Positions 47,584-59,634 of a stretch of DNA of 64,000 nucleotides are shown piece after piece. The position numbers were made by a program, and so were the translations under genes. Within the stretch, counting starts at the first letter, position 1, and each line of letters begins with the position of its first letter. Source of the stretch: Larimichthys crocea. Lineage: Eukaryota; Chordata; Actinopteri; Sciaenidae. The stretch lies in the NCBI RefSeq assembly GCF_000972845.2, contig NC_040016.1, forward strand, positions 5,786,701 to 5,850,700. Reading direction: 5' to 3'. The notes beneath the pieces were generated by a model. The model worked only from the letters and a program-made list of their open reading frames with translations. It was not told the DNA's origin and made no database searches.

Positions 47584-48814
47584 CTCACACAACTAGCTAC
47601 CTTGTCTGAAATCTGAAATGGACACATGAAAACTCTGTAACCAAAAAAAGAAAAAAACATTTCAAAAGTAGGGTAACCATATTTTTAAACCCCCAACCCG
47701 GGACCATTTAGTGTATCACACATTCATGCATACATGTATGCCCTTATGAACGGTAGCATTTTCATCAAATTACGGCAATTGTTTCAGCACTAAGAACACT
47801 AGTGATGCGATGAACGCAGTATTTTTTACAGGATACTCTACTACAAAGAAAGGACTAAGTGTCCTGGAGGTCTTAATAAAAGACTTTCTCTCGGCATGAC
47901 GGCTAACTATTATACATACAGACAGGTTCAGTCAGAAAGAGAGGATAGCAGCAGACTACAACTACAACACATTTGTTAACATACATACTGACAAGTCAGT
48001 GTGGAATTTTAGGTGCAAGGTGAATTATTTTGGGTAAAATAATAATGAGTGAAACAGAACATAATAAACATCTATCTATGCCCCTGGCCTGAAAGCCTCC
48101 TCCTGATTGCACGTGGAGCACCAAGTTAGATACAGACATATAGAACACAGAGTAGGAATTACAGAGACACAATTCACCTGATTACAAGTCAGTACAGGAT
48201 CTGAGTTACGTCTGTGGCAAAGTTGGTTAAATTAAGATAAAATCTGAAATAAGTTCAATTAAAAAAAAACACCTAGGTTTTGAAAAGTGCCTAAGACTCA
48301 GTCCAAGCTGGTTGCTCCAGGGCTCCATGCTTCCCTCTGTGTTTTTCTTTCTTCTTTTCTTTCTGTTTGGCCACTGTTTTAAATTCTCCCAGTGCTCCTG
48401 CACACCTGACGCTCATCTCCTTAATCACTGCCAAGTAAGTCTGCACATAGAAAAAGCAAACTAAATGCAAAACGCTAAAACACTCAATTAAAACTACACA
48501 GAAAAAGACTGATTCACAGCACACAAGACTGTGTGGGAGTCAGTGTAATCTTCTGAATGGTACTAACAGACTTTAGCAACTCTCTGCTGCACTATATTCT
48601 CCTTTATTTCCATGTATTCTATAGATCATTGTCTGAGGATACTAACTTTTCTTTACATCATTACAGCATTGATTTACAATATACATGAATATTATTATAA
48701 TTATTAATTATTACTAGTATTATTTATCATTTAAAACTGAACTGCAAATAAGAGTGATGATGATTGGCACTATGCTTGTCTATTTCAGACTCAACTCAAC
48801 CTGTTGTTTCAAAT
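47584..48814. other. Non-coding, no gene found
   Basis: AT-rich spacer between the two SINEs. Nothing recognised. Confidence 0.5.
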
Positions 48815-48828
48815 ATTACACAGTAGCT

Positions 48829-49039
48829 GGGGCAGTGATTAGCTCAGTTGGTAGAGCAGCCGCCCCATGTGTGGAGACTCAGTCCTTGCTGTGGAAGCCC
48901 AGGGTTCGAATCTGACCTGTGGCTCTTTCCTGCATGTCATTCCCCATCTCTCTTGCCCCACATTTCCTGTCACTCTTCAGCTGTCACTATCAAAATAAAG
49001 CTTGAAAATGCCAAAAAAAAAAAAAAAACCCTTTAAAAA
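48829..49039 (+). mobile_element. tRNA-derived SINE, plain copy
   Basis: A box TAGCTCAGTTGGT at 48840-48852, B box GGTTCGAATCT at 48903-48913, tail TATCAAAATAAAGCTTG and a poly-A run. It is flanked by ATTACACAGTAGCT (48815-48828) and ATTATACAGTAGCT (49040-49053), a 14-bp target duplication with one mismatch. It is the same family and orientation as 47285-47568. Confidence 0.95.
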
Positions 49040-49053
49040 ATTATACAGTAGCT

Positions 49054-51719
49054 AAAGTTGGACATGGAAAAGTGAACATGGTCAGTTAATAAGCAGCCAC
49101 AGTTGAAAAGAACAACACTTGTCATTTTCAATGCACATGAGGGGAAAATATTGTCTCAAAAACAAACTGATGCCCTCTTGGATTCACTCAGGTGTTGGAA
49201 ATGCATTAGCATTTAATACATGGCTTGAATGTAGCCTATTGGTGGAATTCTTCTGTGGCTGTGGTTCAGTTTCTTCAAACAGTTGACTCCAATTATGTTA
49301 CAGCAGCATTAGTGATTGTCTTCCCATAAGGACTCTGGACCCCTTCTTTCTCATAGTTTTTAATAAGAAGGTGGGCTGAATGCCTAGGACAGAAAATGAG
49401 GGAAGTGATCACTCATTAGGTGATATGTAGCTCAGCAGGCACCTGTACGACTCCATGACATGAAGTTTTTGGTCAGGCACTTTCCCCACAAACCTCCTTC
49501 CAAGAAAACCTAGTGTGAACTCAGCAGATTCAATTCATCTTCACACATACCTCCCATCAGCTTTTGGGCCAGGGACTCGTCCTATATTCCAGCTCTACTT
49601 GGCAGGTATCCACTATCTTTGGGCTAACAAGCACATCTCTTCCCATGAACAGAATGGAAGAGCCAAGTCTGCCGCAGTCCTGAACACTCTGCTGGAATTA
49701 GTTTTTTATCTTTGTATCGCTTATTCTAAAACTTTACAGCATTTAATGCTGTTGAAAAGTGTGAAAAGTGTTAGTGAGAAGCAGTGTTCTGTTTTTTTTA
49801 GATTGTTTTTAATTTGTTTTAGATTTAGTTCTGAGATCAAAATAGATTTAGTCACAATTAAATCCATCCAACTCATTTCAGTCCTGTTTAGGCAAAAAGA
49901 CGAACATGTTCTAAACCTTAGTTTTAGTTATAACTACATTAGAAATTGAAGTTAAAAATCATTAGTTCACTAAAATGTTATTAAGTTAGTTTTATTCAAG
50001 ACTGTGACTTTTTGTTTACCTTTTGTGTTTTAGTGCACCTGAGCAGCTGTCTACTGGTCAGCGTATTTTATTCAAGCCCAAAATAAATAAAATTCTGAAT
50101 ATTTTCAGCTTGCATGGAGACATTCAAAGAGAAAAATTGTCCTTATTTATTACACAACAGCTGAGCCAATTAAGCTGGCCAAGCTACTGACCTTTAACTT
50201 AGGTTAAACCCCAATAAACGAAAAAATGCCCCGTTGCTGTGAGATGCTAATAATACATAATGTTACACCCCTGCCTTTTGTAAATGAGTTGGCTTAAGTT
50301 GATATGAGTTATTCTGTGTGGCACACTGTGAGGTGTTTCTTAGTATGTGAAGCACTGCTGGTGTGCAAATTCAGTGGAGAGGTGATTTGATCGCACAGAA
50401 GGAGAAATGTGCAGCCATCCAAGGACATGATGTAATTGTTTGAGGAAAAACAGCCTCTTTATGTCAAAACTTTTCATAGTAGTTTATATTTTTTCATTCC
50501 ATTTTAGTCACCTCTTCTTTTATCAGTGAAGTGTTTAATGAAATTAGTCTCCATGAAGTCAAAACATGTGTTTTATCACAGATGTCTAGTGCTATATGTC
50601 ACCTATACATCAGTATCTGGCTTAACAATGACAAAAAAATTATCAATCATCTTTTTAGTTATTGTGAGGTATTCCTCATGGTTACCCATGAGTTACAGAC
50701 TCATACTGCACTCAGGGGCCAAAACTAATTTTGCATCCAATTAAATTTTCTTATGAGTAGAGTGCTTCCTGTTTGATTCAGTCGATGAGTGATTTTGATG
50801 GCTGCTACATGCATCTATGGCCGGGCCTACAAACCTACAACTTTATAACTTAATTTTGGTGAAACTGGATCATATTTTATACAGAATATCTTCTCTCTGA
50901 TAGCTTTAGTCAAATGACTTTGACATAGTTAATTAACTGCTGTTAAACTGAATCTGCTGGATCAGTTGGACCAGACCAGGTTTGATGAAAAGGTATTAAC
51001 AGATTGCTCCATAGCAAACCGCTAATTGTTAACTAACTAACCAAAGACTCATCCTGATGATACCAGGAGCCAAACCCAGCAAGAAAACCACCTTGGTAGG
51101 CTACTGTATTCCCTGCCACACTGGCCACTGCTGGTTTTAGGGGTTGTGTTGTTCCGGGTTCACTGGAAGATTGACAGTAATAGCACTACCTGGAATGCAA
51201 AGCAGTGAGGGTGTAATGCACACTCAAATATCTGTGACAGTTCCCTCCCTCTCTGCCTGTTTTAACAGGGGACATCGAATTATGCGAAAGCCAGTCTGAT
51301 TTCCGTTTCATGGGAACTTTAATTTATACATATACAGTGTATATAAATCACTGCAAATCAGACATGCTTTGTATAATCAGAAACACTTCAGTTTCTGTAG
51401 TGATCTAAAAATGTTGCAGTTGAGCTGAAGTTGAGAGCTCTGCAAATCTCAACCTTTAACTTCCTCCAGCCATTAGTGATGCAGTCAACAGAAGTTCAAG
51501 CTCAGTGGACTGGATGTCTCTTACCGCAATTCTCTTTAAGACTTATAGTTGACCTGTCTCCTGAAGAGAGTCTTGTATTTTAAGCATATCATCAATTTTT
51601 TACAACACAATTGCTGATTGTTTGTTTCAGACAGTAGAGTTCATCCAAGCCTGAATTCCTCCAGCTACCATTCATCTCACATATAAGAACAGATTGGGGA
51701 CACTGGCTACTGGTTTAAC
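49054..51719. other. Non-coding, no gene found
   Basis: The 144-aa open frame at 49515-49949 runs into AT-rich DNA with TTTAGTTTTAGTT words and shows no domain. Nothing else was recognised. Confidence 0.5.
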
Positions 51720-51868
51720 CACTGCAGCGCGGAGAGTCGCTGCTGGGACGCTGCTGAGACGTTCTGCGGCGCATCCAGTGAGAATAGTTTCACTGATTAA
51801 AATGGCAGCGATCGGCTCCAGTGACCGTTCCACTGCGCTTACGTCCCCGGTGTGAATAAGGCTTTAAT
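51720..51868 (-). mobile_element. GC-rich TIR element fragment
   Basis: The right end, read inward on the minus strand, is TAAAGCCTTATTCACACCGG, close to the AAGGC-ACTCACACCGG ends of the element at 42189. The interior is CpG-rich (GCAGCGCGGAGAGTCGCTGC) and contains a small CAGTGA/TCACTG hairpin. No left TIR was found, so the copy looks truncated. Confidence 0.5.
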
Positions 51869-54775
51869 CTCTCAAACCATCAAGTAATATTGTTGCTAAC
51901 ATTGGAGTAAGTATGAATGTGTCCAACACCTCAGAAGTTTGTGCAGGCACAGTTCAAGTCTAAAAGCACTTCTTGCTACAGCAGAGATTTATCTGAGTTT
52001 GAAGGCTTTAACACAAGTGAAATGTGTGCAATGTTTGTGTGACGATTGATTTCTTCAGGCATGTGAAGGTGAGCGCTTACTTCCACAGTAAGCACCCAAC
52101 AGTGCAATGGTTGCTTTTGTACTGATCTGTCCTGCTGTCATGGATCAAATCAAAATAAAAAAGAACTAAACCCGTGGGACATCCCGAAGGCTTAGTGGTC
52201 TAAACAACATCTCACATCTTCTTTGTCTGTTGTTCTTTTTTTATTTAGTTTCCCTGCAGTTCTTTGCTCTTATTGTTGTTCCTCTTATTTCCCCACCCTC
52301 TTGACCTATCCTAACCCTCCTTTCCTCTACTCTCTCAAAGCCATTTCTCTTTTCTACCATCTCTCAAAGGGAAAACTCCACAGAAACCAGTTTCTTTTTC
52401 AGACAGGGTTTATCACTTTTAAGACTGACCTATGAAAGTCCTTCAATCAAAAATAAAAAAGAAATTAGCATTACTGCCTTTTTCTGCTAGTTCCCTTGTC
52501 ATTCTTTATGGTGTCAAATTGAGGACAGGTGGAATTTTAACATGAGACCAACAAAGAACTGCACTGCCTGGATCCACTCTCTGAATTAGTTGGCAGATTT
52601 CTTCTAATCACTTCCAGCCTCCTGTGCCTCGAGTAGTTTTGACCAGATCACATACTATAATGTTAGTAAGAAATGATGCTTTAGATTTGCTGCAATGAGA
52701 GCTCAGTCATGCATGAGTGTTCTCAGTGCCTGTTTAACATCCAAAGTGCTGTCTATCTCCAATGAGGCTTGCCAGTTTGGCTCATTGAAGGGTGTGCTTC
52801 ATGTCTATGTGCATGTGTTCATGCTGGCGTAGCACTAAAATGAAGTGAAACCAACTGTGAAGAGATGACTAGACATGCCAGGTAAGTGTGTTTGAGTTTG
52901 AGTGTGGCTGGATGGTGGTTTGACAAGATGCATGTTAACCTTAAGTGCTGCCGAGGAACTTTTTGTGTGTATGGCGAGCTGTTTCCTGGTGCAGATTAGA
53001 TACAAGCAGGTCTTGAGAAGGTGAAACCAGAGGTCCTCCTGACAAACTGACCTACAAGGTTTTTACTGTGAACAGTAATTCTGATCCCTCTTATTAACAT
53101 CTATTTGGACAACAGTGGCCTTAAATTTCAGAACATCATCAACATCCACCGTTAATTGATGGTGGCTCCTCACCGCAGAAAATAAAATAAATGTGCAGTG
53201 ATTTTCCAGGCTTGTTTTATTGTTCATGTTTTCATGAATTCATCATGTATTGACAGCAGAAAATCCAGATTTACGACTCAGCGGTGATTAAGAGTAAGCT
53301 GCTGAACAACACTGCATTCATAAACTTTGTTGTTGGAAGATAAAAGACCTGTAGATGTCAGTGATGATCAGAAATCTAACATGGTAAATGATTTTAAATG
53401 ATGCCTAATCATTTAAGGGTAGTAGCAGCAGCATAAGCATACAGAGTCCATAATCCATTAGTCCATTAATCCATCCAATCAGTATGATAGATGAAAATAG
53501 CTCTGTTGTGGTATATCAATCAAATTGAAGTTTTTCAGTGAGGTTTTCTATCTAACCACATTTTTTAAGTATGTATAAGACCATGTCATTTAGATTTAGA
53601 TGGAGGGCATGGATTACAGCAGGAACATCAAAGCTTCATACATTTTGTATTTGAATTCAGAATAAGTCTTAAATCAATAAGAGCATCTGGAATTGGTCCA
53701 ACATAGACTGTAGTCTGAAGAAGGCCTTCGGTAGAGACAATTGGATAGAAGATGGTATCCATAAAAATGGAAATGGTAATGTTGAATATGAAAGATTTTT
53801 TTTTAAGCAGGGGGAATAATACTCATCCTTGTGGATCAGATTAAACCATTATGGCGAATTGACCTGACAATAACAGCCTGAACTCTACCAGCTTTGAACC
53901 AGCCAAACCATCAGAACAAATGGAAAGCAGCTTATTAAGCAGATCTACACAGAGTGCAGTACAATGCTGCTTTTAATTAAACTAGGTGTCATGCACAATT
54001 AGCCTGGCATCATCAGTTCATTTTTTGATAAAAATTGACAAAATGCCTCTGTATATAATTGGACAGACCTTCAACCAATCAACCAACCACAGGTATGTTT
54101 GGGTGGGGCCTTGAAAGTTTTCAAATTACAGCTAAATAACTGAATTAAAAATGTGTCTAAATAAAATAAAGAAAAATGTTGCATAAAATATTGTTAACAG
54201 CATTCTTCCACAACTCGAACTTTTGTTTCTCAGTACTTTAGGGGCCCAGTATTAACAAAAATACATAATACACTATAATATATACTGGGATAATTTATTT
54301 CTCCTGAACTCTAAAATGGCTAATATTTATTTGCTTGTTCTCCATAATCATATTTTCTTCCATTTCACCTACAATTTATTAGCAGTATGAACCAGTAAGT
54401 ATTTTATTTCTACCTGATTTATACAATGAAATCACACCATTCACCATAGGTTGTCTTGAAACTGTATTAACAAAGTTTGCACCACCATGTATAATGGATA
54501 TTGGTATAAACAATCAGCTCAGTAACTGTATAAAATGTCTGGTGTTTTCCCACAAAATCCATACTGGTCAGACCCTTCAGCAGGATGAAAACACCAAATG
54601 ATCCAACACAAATACAAACAGAATAACTGCTGAAAACATTTGCTGTAGAAATCATTGAGACTGATTTATTGCCTGCTGTTAAACATCCAAACGAACACAG
54701 AGCCTTCGTGTTAATTAGAGCTCAGTAGGATCATGTACCATAAAATGAACCCTCAATGAAGAATTACTGTTGAAA
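51869..54775. other. Non-coding, possible old repeat at 53.6-54.0 kb
   Basis: About 2.9 kb. The stretch 53700-53970 (CATCCTTGTGGATCAG, GCTTATTAAGCAGATCTACA) hints at an old antisense non-LTR fragment, but I could not confirm a reading frame. Confidence 0.4.
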
Positions 54776-55160
54776 GATCCAGATCCCGAGCCAAGTTGTT
54801 TCATATAGTCCTCCTTGGAGGAGCGAACAGGGATTCAGAGGAAGTCAAATCAAAAGCGAACAGTGCGGCCAAAGAGCCGATGAACCGCGAGCCAAGACAG
54901 ATTTTGTTGGGATAAAAACAATTATCTGTGAGAAGATTAGAGAGGACAATTAGCGGTGAAATGGCGCTTTTATTCAGTGACATTAGCAATAACAAAGAAG
55001 TCTTGTGGCTGTTTATTTAGCATAACAAAGGCTGCGTAGAGTGAGCCAAATAATGTGGTTTGGCCGGACAAAAGCAGTCCATCAAAACTCATTAGAAAGA
55101 GACACATTAGGAATTTATAATGCTTGGTTATGATGTTGGAGGAGAAAGAATGGAGCTCGG
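54776..55160. promoter_or_regulatory. Candidate conserved non-coding element
   Basis: A 380-bp non-repetitive stretch without microsatellite, repeat match or plausible exon. It holds many homeodomain cores (ACAATTATCTG, GACAATTAGCGG), AACAAAG/ACAAAGG Sox/TCF-like words and CCAAATAATG. This texture is typical of enhancers near developmental genes. Confirmation needs alignment. Confidence 0.35.
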
Positions 55161-55338
55161 AAAGTAAAGGATGTGTTTATTGTTGGAAAATTCAAATGTT
55201 TACTTTCGACAATATGGTGCGACGGTAAAAGACCCACTTTGTATTCTACAGAGAGAGACATGGCAGCTGATCCCAGGCGTTATTATTTATGGCTTTCACC
55301 TCAGCTATAAATGGCACGATCTGCATGGTGTTTGCTCC

Positions 55339-55359
55339 AAAAAAAAAAAAAAAAAAAAG
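55339..55359. repeat. Poly-A run
   Basis: About 20 A residues. No repeat body was recognised upstream, so it may be simple slippage rather than a retroposon tail. Confidence 0.9.
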
Positions 55360-55619
55360 GTAATGCCACCACCTGTGGACAGATACAAGAGGTCAGGAGG
55401 CTAATGTCAGCCAGAGCTTGTATAGTTTGACACAGTAAATCTTGTCAAAGAGGATAAACACTATCTCTCAGCGCAGTGACAAGCCCTCTTTGTCTCAGAG
55501 AACGTGAAAGTCTCATGAAAACTTTATTATTTATCTTCTCCTCCGCCCTTTGTGCCTAAAATGGAGAAAAGGAAAGATTGAGCAACACAGGAAAGGAAGA
55601 GGTTTAGGGCCAAAGCGCT

Positions 55620-55745
55620 GCAATAAAAGTGATGTATGAGACGTCATTCAGTGATTGGCTCAATACATCACTCTCAAAACACGAGCCTGCGTGCGTGCAC
55701 TCACTCGGCAGTGCGCTGAAGTACGCGGCGGAGTCCTGTCTGCCT
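55620..55745. promoter_or_regulatory. CRE/CCAAT-containing GC-rich patch
   Basis: GAGACGTCATTC (CRE-like) is 11 bp from GATTGG (CCAAT on the minus strand) and is followed by a CpG-rich segment (GCGTGCGTGCACTCACTCGG). This is promoter-like composition, but no transcript start or exon can be tied to it. Confidence 0.25.
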
Positions 55746-55830
55746 GTAGGCTAATAGATGCAAGATAAAATAAGAACTTCGCAAATATGGGATAGAGCAA
55801 TCCTTTATTGGACTGTATTAGCTCCACCAG

Positions 55831-55833
<3 letters not shown>

Positions 55834-55869
<36 letters not shown>

Positions 55870-55886
55870 CTGCTCTCACACACACA
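55834..55886. repeat. (CA)n microsatellite, interrupted
   Basis: A CA tract of about 16 units, then CTCACCTGCTCT, then a short second CA tract. Confidence 0.97.
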
Positions 55887-57836
55887 CAGAAGCACACAGA
55901 CGTTTTTTTATTTTTTATGTGTGTTAAATGGAACTTTTCTAAAGCTGGAAGCGCAGGAGCATTAAGGGTGAGAATGAGCAGGTGGTAACGAAGTGGGATA
56001 ACAGAGATGGCAACCACTCTGATTGATGTGTCTATTGGTGCTCACTGATGCTTGATGCTTCCAATGACGCTTTTGAACCACCTCAAAGTGCGGACGTCTG
56101 GAATCCGGATGGCATACGGCCTCGCTGCTGTGGAATAATAGATGTATTTTTCCTTTGTTTTTTGCTCTGTGTCCATCACAGTGAAGTCTGTCCTCAGATC
56201 AGACACTCAAAACCAAAAAATGCTGTTGGTGCAAGAATTGGTAGACAAGTGTTTCTGTTATTTGGTTACATGTTCACTCCTCTGTTCATTAGTTTGTCCT
56301 CAGCATTTGAAGACCTGAAGAAATGTTAAGTGTCCTACTTTTATAGATTCTTTGAGCAGTGCAACATCATTTCTGTTCATTGATCATGTACAACATTTCA
56401 GAAACAATTCATCAGATTCTAATGAAATGTGGGCAAAAACAAAAGAATGCATCTGACTGTTCCATTTTCAGCTCTCTGGGGACCAGATTTGCTCAGGAAA
56501 TGTCGCTGTGCAGTTGTGCGTTCCTGCATTCATTGAATTTGCAGCTGCATTCTGCATGCACAGACAGAAGCTCATTACACAGTCAGCTGCTGGACTGATC
56601 CTGGGACTGCCCAATATACACACACACTGCAAGTGAAGGAGAGCTCATAAGTGCAGTTCAGCGGTGGGATTTCTATGAGATTAACTGAACTCAGAAAAGA
56701 TTACAAAACATTTACTTTGGCCATGGTTCAAGTCCGTCTGAGGAGAACTGTAAAACAAACAAAATATTTTGTTTGTATTGAATTGTGATGTTCACATATA
56801 TCTAATTAGAGGGTAAACATGTTAAGAAGGAGATGAAGTGATAAAATGAAAGAGAAAGAGCAGGTGCTGAGGTAAATGTAGCTCGATTCACACTTAACAA
56901 AAGAAAAGTTTGGTTACAGTCTGTAGTGATTTTACAGTTCTTCAATAGTCAAGCTCAAATTCAAGTTTCATTTGCATTATGGTTATCAGATATTGTGTTC
57001 ATTAATTGCTTCTTCCTAATAAATATTTTTTTCCTTGTTTTCTTCTGATCTGCGCTGTGTTCACACCCTGCAAATAGCATGACCTTTGTAAATCCAGTGA
57101 AATACATATTTGGTATTTTGCTTCTGTTCACATGTCTTTTCTAATTATTTCCACAATCCTCCCTTAAATGCAATGAGGAGAGATGCACACGCCTTGCAAA
57201 AGCTCACACAAATGATGCACAGACTGTGACTTCAACCTGGTCGACCAGCTGGATGAATGAATTTGAATGCAATGAACGTATTTGCTGCAGAACACGTTAT
57301 TTGAAATGCATAAAGTCAATCCACTCCTTAGAATTAGCACAACAGCATTAATGACAGCAAAACTTAAATCTATTTTTTCAGTCAAGTAGTCGAGTTCAGT
57401 TTCTACATGTCAAGTTGTCTAGAAATGTAATTTTGCATGGGTGACCAACAGTAGAACTTTTAACCTGTTTATTTGACCACAACATGAAGTGGCATACAAA
57501 CAAACACAGACTTTAAGGGCTAATGTAAGGAAGAGTGAACAAAATCAATAATAATAAAAAAAAATTAATTAAAAAGAGTAATAGCTGAATTCTGAAACAG
57601 CAGCAGGAAGTGGAAGCTATGAGAAAGCTATGAGGGAACTATTATCTTAGCTGAGGCAAATATATTCACATTGTTAGATTGATGTTCAAAAATCAGATGA
57701 GTCTCTCTAACTACATTTGTTTTTAAAGGTGTGCTGAGACACATCATTCACTGGAGTTTACGTTATTTTTTGCAAACCCTTTTGGCCCAGTGGTTCTGAC
57801 TACCTTTTCCTTGCCAATGTCACTGAGGGCTTGCTC
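55887..57836. other. Non-coding, no gene found
   Basis: AT-rich. The 93-aa frame at 56048-56329 has no recognisable motif. Confidence 0.5.
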
Positions 57837-57975
57837 ATGGTGGGAGTTGTTGGATCTCTGTAAATAATATTATAAAGAGTGCGGTCTAGACCTGCTCTAT
57901 ATAGAAAGTGTCATGAGATAACTTCTGTTATGATTTGATGCTATATAAATACAATAAAATTGAAAATTGAAAGAT
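57837..57975 (+). mobile_element. LINE/SINE 3' tail with ATTGAAA end
   Basis: TTGGATCTCTGTAAATAATA, GGTCTAGACCTGCTCTATAT, GAGATAACTTCTGTTATGAT and a tail AATAAAATTGAAAATTGAAA form the familiar 3' end of a fish non-LTR family. It abuts the LINE fragment that follows but is a 3' end, so the two are probably separate insertions. Confidence 0.7.
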
Positions 57976-57977
57976 AG

Positions 57978-58360
57978 GTTTGGCTAAGGCTGTGTTCAGC
58001 TGGGGAGGAGGACTGCTGACCTGGACTAGGGGTATAATCAAATGGTGGAAAGAACACCTCGAGGACCTCCAGAACCCGACCAACATGTCCTCTGCGGAAG
58101 AAACAGAGTCCGAAGCCTCGGGGGAAGCTAAAATCCCTGGCAGAGGTCACAGAGATAGTCAAGAAACTCCTCGGTGGCGAGGCACCAGGTGTGAATGAGA
58201 TTCTCCCTGAGGTGCTGAAGGCTCTGGACATTGTTAGGTTGTCTGAGCTGACACACTTCTTCAGTGTTGCGTGGAGGTCAGGAACAGAACCTGTGGAGGG
58301 GCAGACCGTGGTGGTGGTTCTCATTTTCAAAAAAGGGGGACTGGAGAGTGTGCTCTAGTT
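57978..58360 (+). pseudogene. RTE-like LINE reverse transcriptase N-terminal fragment
   Basis: Frame 1 reads AVFSWGGGLLT, then WWKEHLEDLQNPTNMSSAEE up to about 58120. After a frameshift it reads SLAEVTEIVKKLLGGEAPGV, NEILPEVLKALDIV, FFSVAWRSGTEPVEGQTVVV and LIFKKGG. This matches in order the region just before and into motif 1 of a very abundant fish LINE reverse transcriptase, where the family has K-W-K-E-Y-F-E-D-L-L-N, A-P-G-V-D-E and V-P-L-F-K-K-G-D. I place it in or near the RTE clade. Asp is replaced by Asn in the A-P-G-V-N-E block, Trp is lost in V-E-G-Q-T, and the rest of the enzyme is absent. Confidence 0.85.
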
Positions 58361-59557
58361 AATGGGGTAACTTTATGCATAAGTAAACTTTAAAAAGTGG
58401 GGGGAAAAAAAGATCTTGAGTATAATTTCCCTCAAAAATGAACATCAAGGATTACAAAATCTACATAACGATGATTTTAAAAAATCCAGTAAGAAGTAGA
58501 AAATCTCCAGCGTGCTGAGAGGCAGCGCCACTGTCTGCTGGGTGGAGGAGATGCTGAGTGTGTGTGGGATTTGTGTATGGGAGAGCGAGGGGGGTGGGTG
58601 ACTCATGGAAGACACTTGAAGTCGCCCATCCTGTTGGCCTTGCCCTTGACGCTGACAGTGCTGTTGCCCTTGCACTTGAAGATGTCAGATCGCCGTGTGT
58701 GGATGTGTGTGTGCAAGCAGCATCACTCGGTTGGAGTCACTTAGATGGCAGTCACCATGACAGGGTCAACAAGGAGGGAGAGCACTGACACTGACATCAC
58801 TCGACCTCTGATGACCGCTCTATACACACACACACACACACACACATGCGTGCTTCTTGTTCAAACACATTCAGATGAAGTTATACAGGACCAGAGTTAA
58901 CTGATTAATGGAGACATTTTGGATTGGATTTGAGATTTAGACTCAGAAACATTTAAGATCTCAGAAAAACATCAGAGTTTATAAAACAGTTCTACAGAAA
59001 AATCTTTTTATGTTAAATGGTGACTTATTCTTTTTGTTATGGAGTCGCAGCAACAAAGACAAGACATTTAAAGCGGTGGATCATGAAACCTCCCAGATCA
59101 ATAATATTTCTGTAACTTTATAAAGGTTTAAATAATTTTAAATAGAACGACTGTTCGCCGTGTTCGTGCTTTGATGATAATTATAAAATCAAATGAAAAG
59201 GTACAGTTTGGTCCCAGAGCAATTTTGTCTGATGCAGTTACAATAAAAAAATTTCAGTCAGGCAAATTAAAGTCTGAAGAGGAAAAAGACGTGGAAGGAT
59301 TTGGAGGCTCAGGATAAGTTTTTGAGCTTTGCGTGCTTCAGAACTTACTGATGTGAATGCTGCAGTCACAATATATTGTACTGTTATTGTCAGGGTGGGT
59401 TTGGGTTAAGGGTCCTACTTACTTTGCATAATTTAATTCCAGATATTTAAATTCTATTAAAGGCTATTTGTTTTGAGCCTTCTGCTTGGTTGCACCAGAG
59501 ACTCCTGGAGGCTAAAGAGGTTGTCACGGGTCAGTGGGTTGCACCCAGTCGGCATAC
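58361..59557. other. Non-coding, no gene found
   Basis: A (CA)n tract lies at 58823-58846. The open frames at 58445-58788 lie on both strands over the same GC-rich patch and have no domain. Confidence 0.5.
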
Positions 59558-59634
59558 CTGAAAGGATGAAGGCATTTAGAGACCTATCTGCCATGCGGGA
59601 TGGCTGTTTGAAAGTGTCATATCCAGGAAGATAG
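59558..59634 (-). CDS. Possible 77-bp internal exon (unidentified)
   Basis: On the minus strand, a T-rich tract and TTTGTTCAG (acceptor) precede a segment whose third frame is open throughout, reading YLPGYDTFKQPSRMADRSLN then AFILS. It ends CTTTCAG followed by GTATGCC, a good donor. Length 77 bp would give a phase change. The frame also stays open past the donor (59457-59642), so splice sites are suggestive rather than required. I recognise no protein family and found no partner exon in the window. Alternatives are a decayed element or a chance open frame. Confidence 0.3.

Noticed and set aside
49515..49949. 144-aa open frame
   Set aside because: No motif; its second half is AT-rich repetitive sequence.
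53700..53970. Antisense LINE fragment
   Set aside because: Only vague word similarity; no readable reverse transcriptase motif in any frame.
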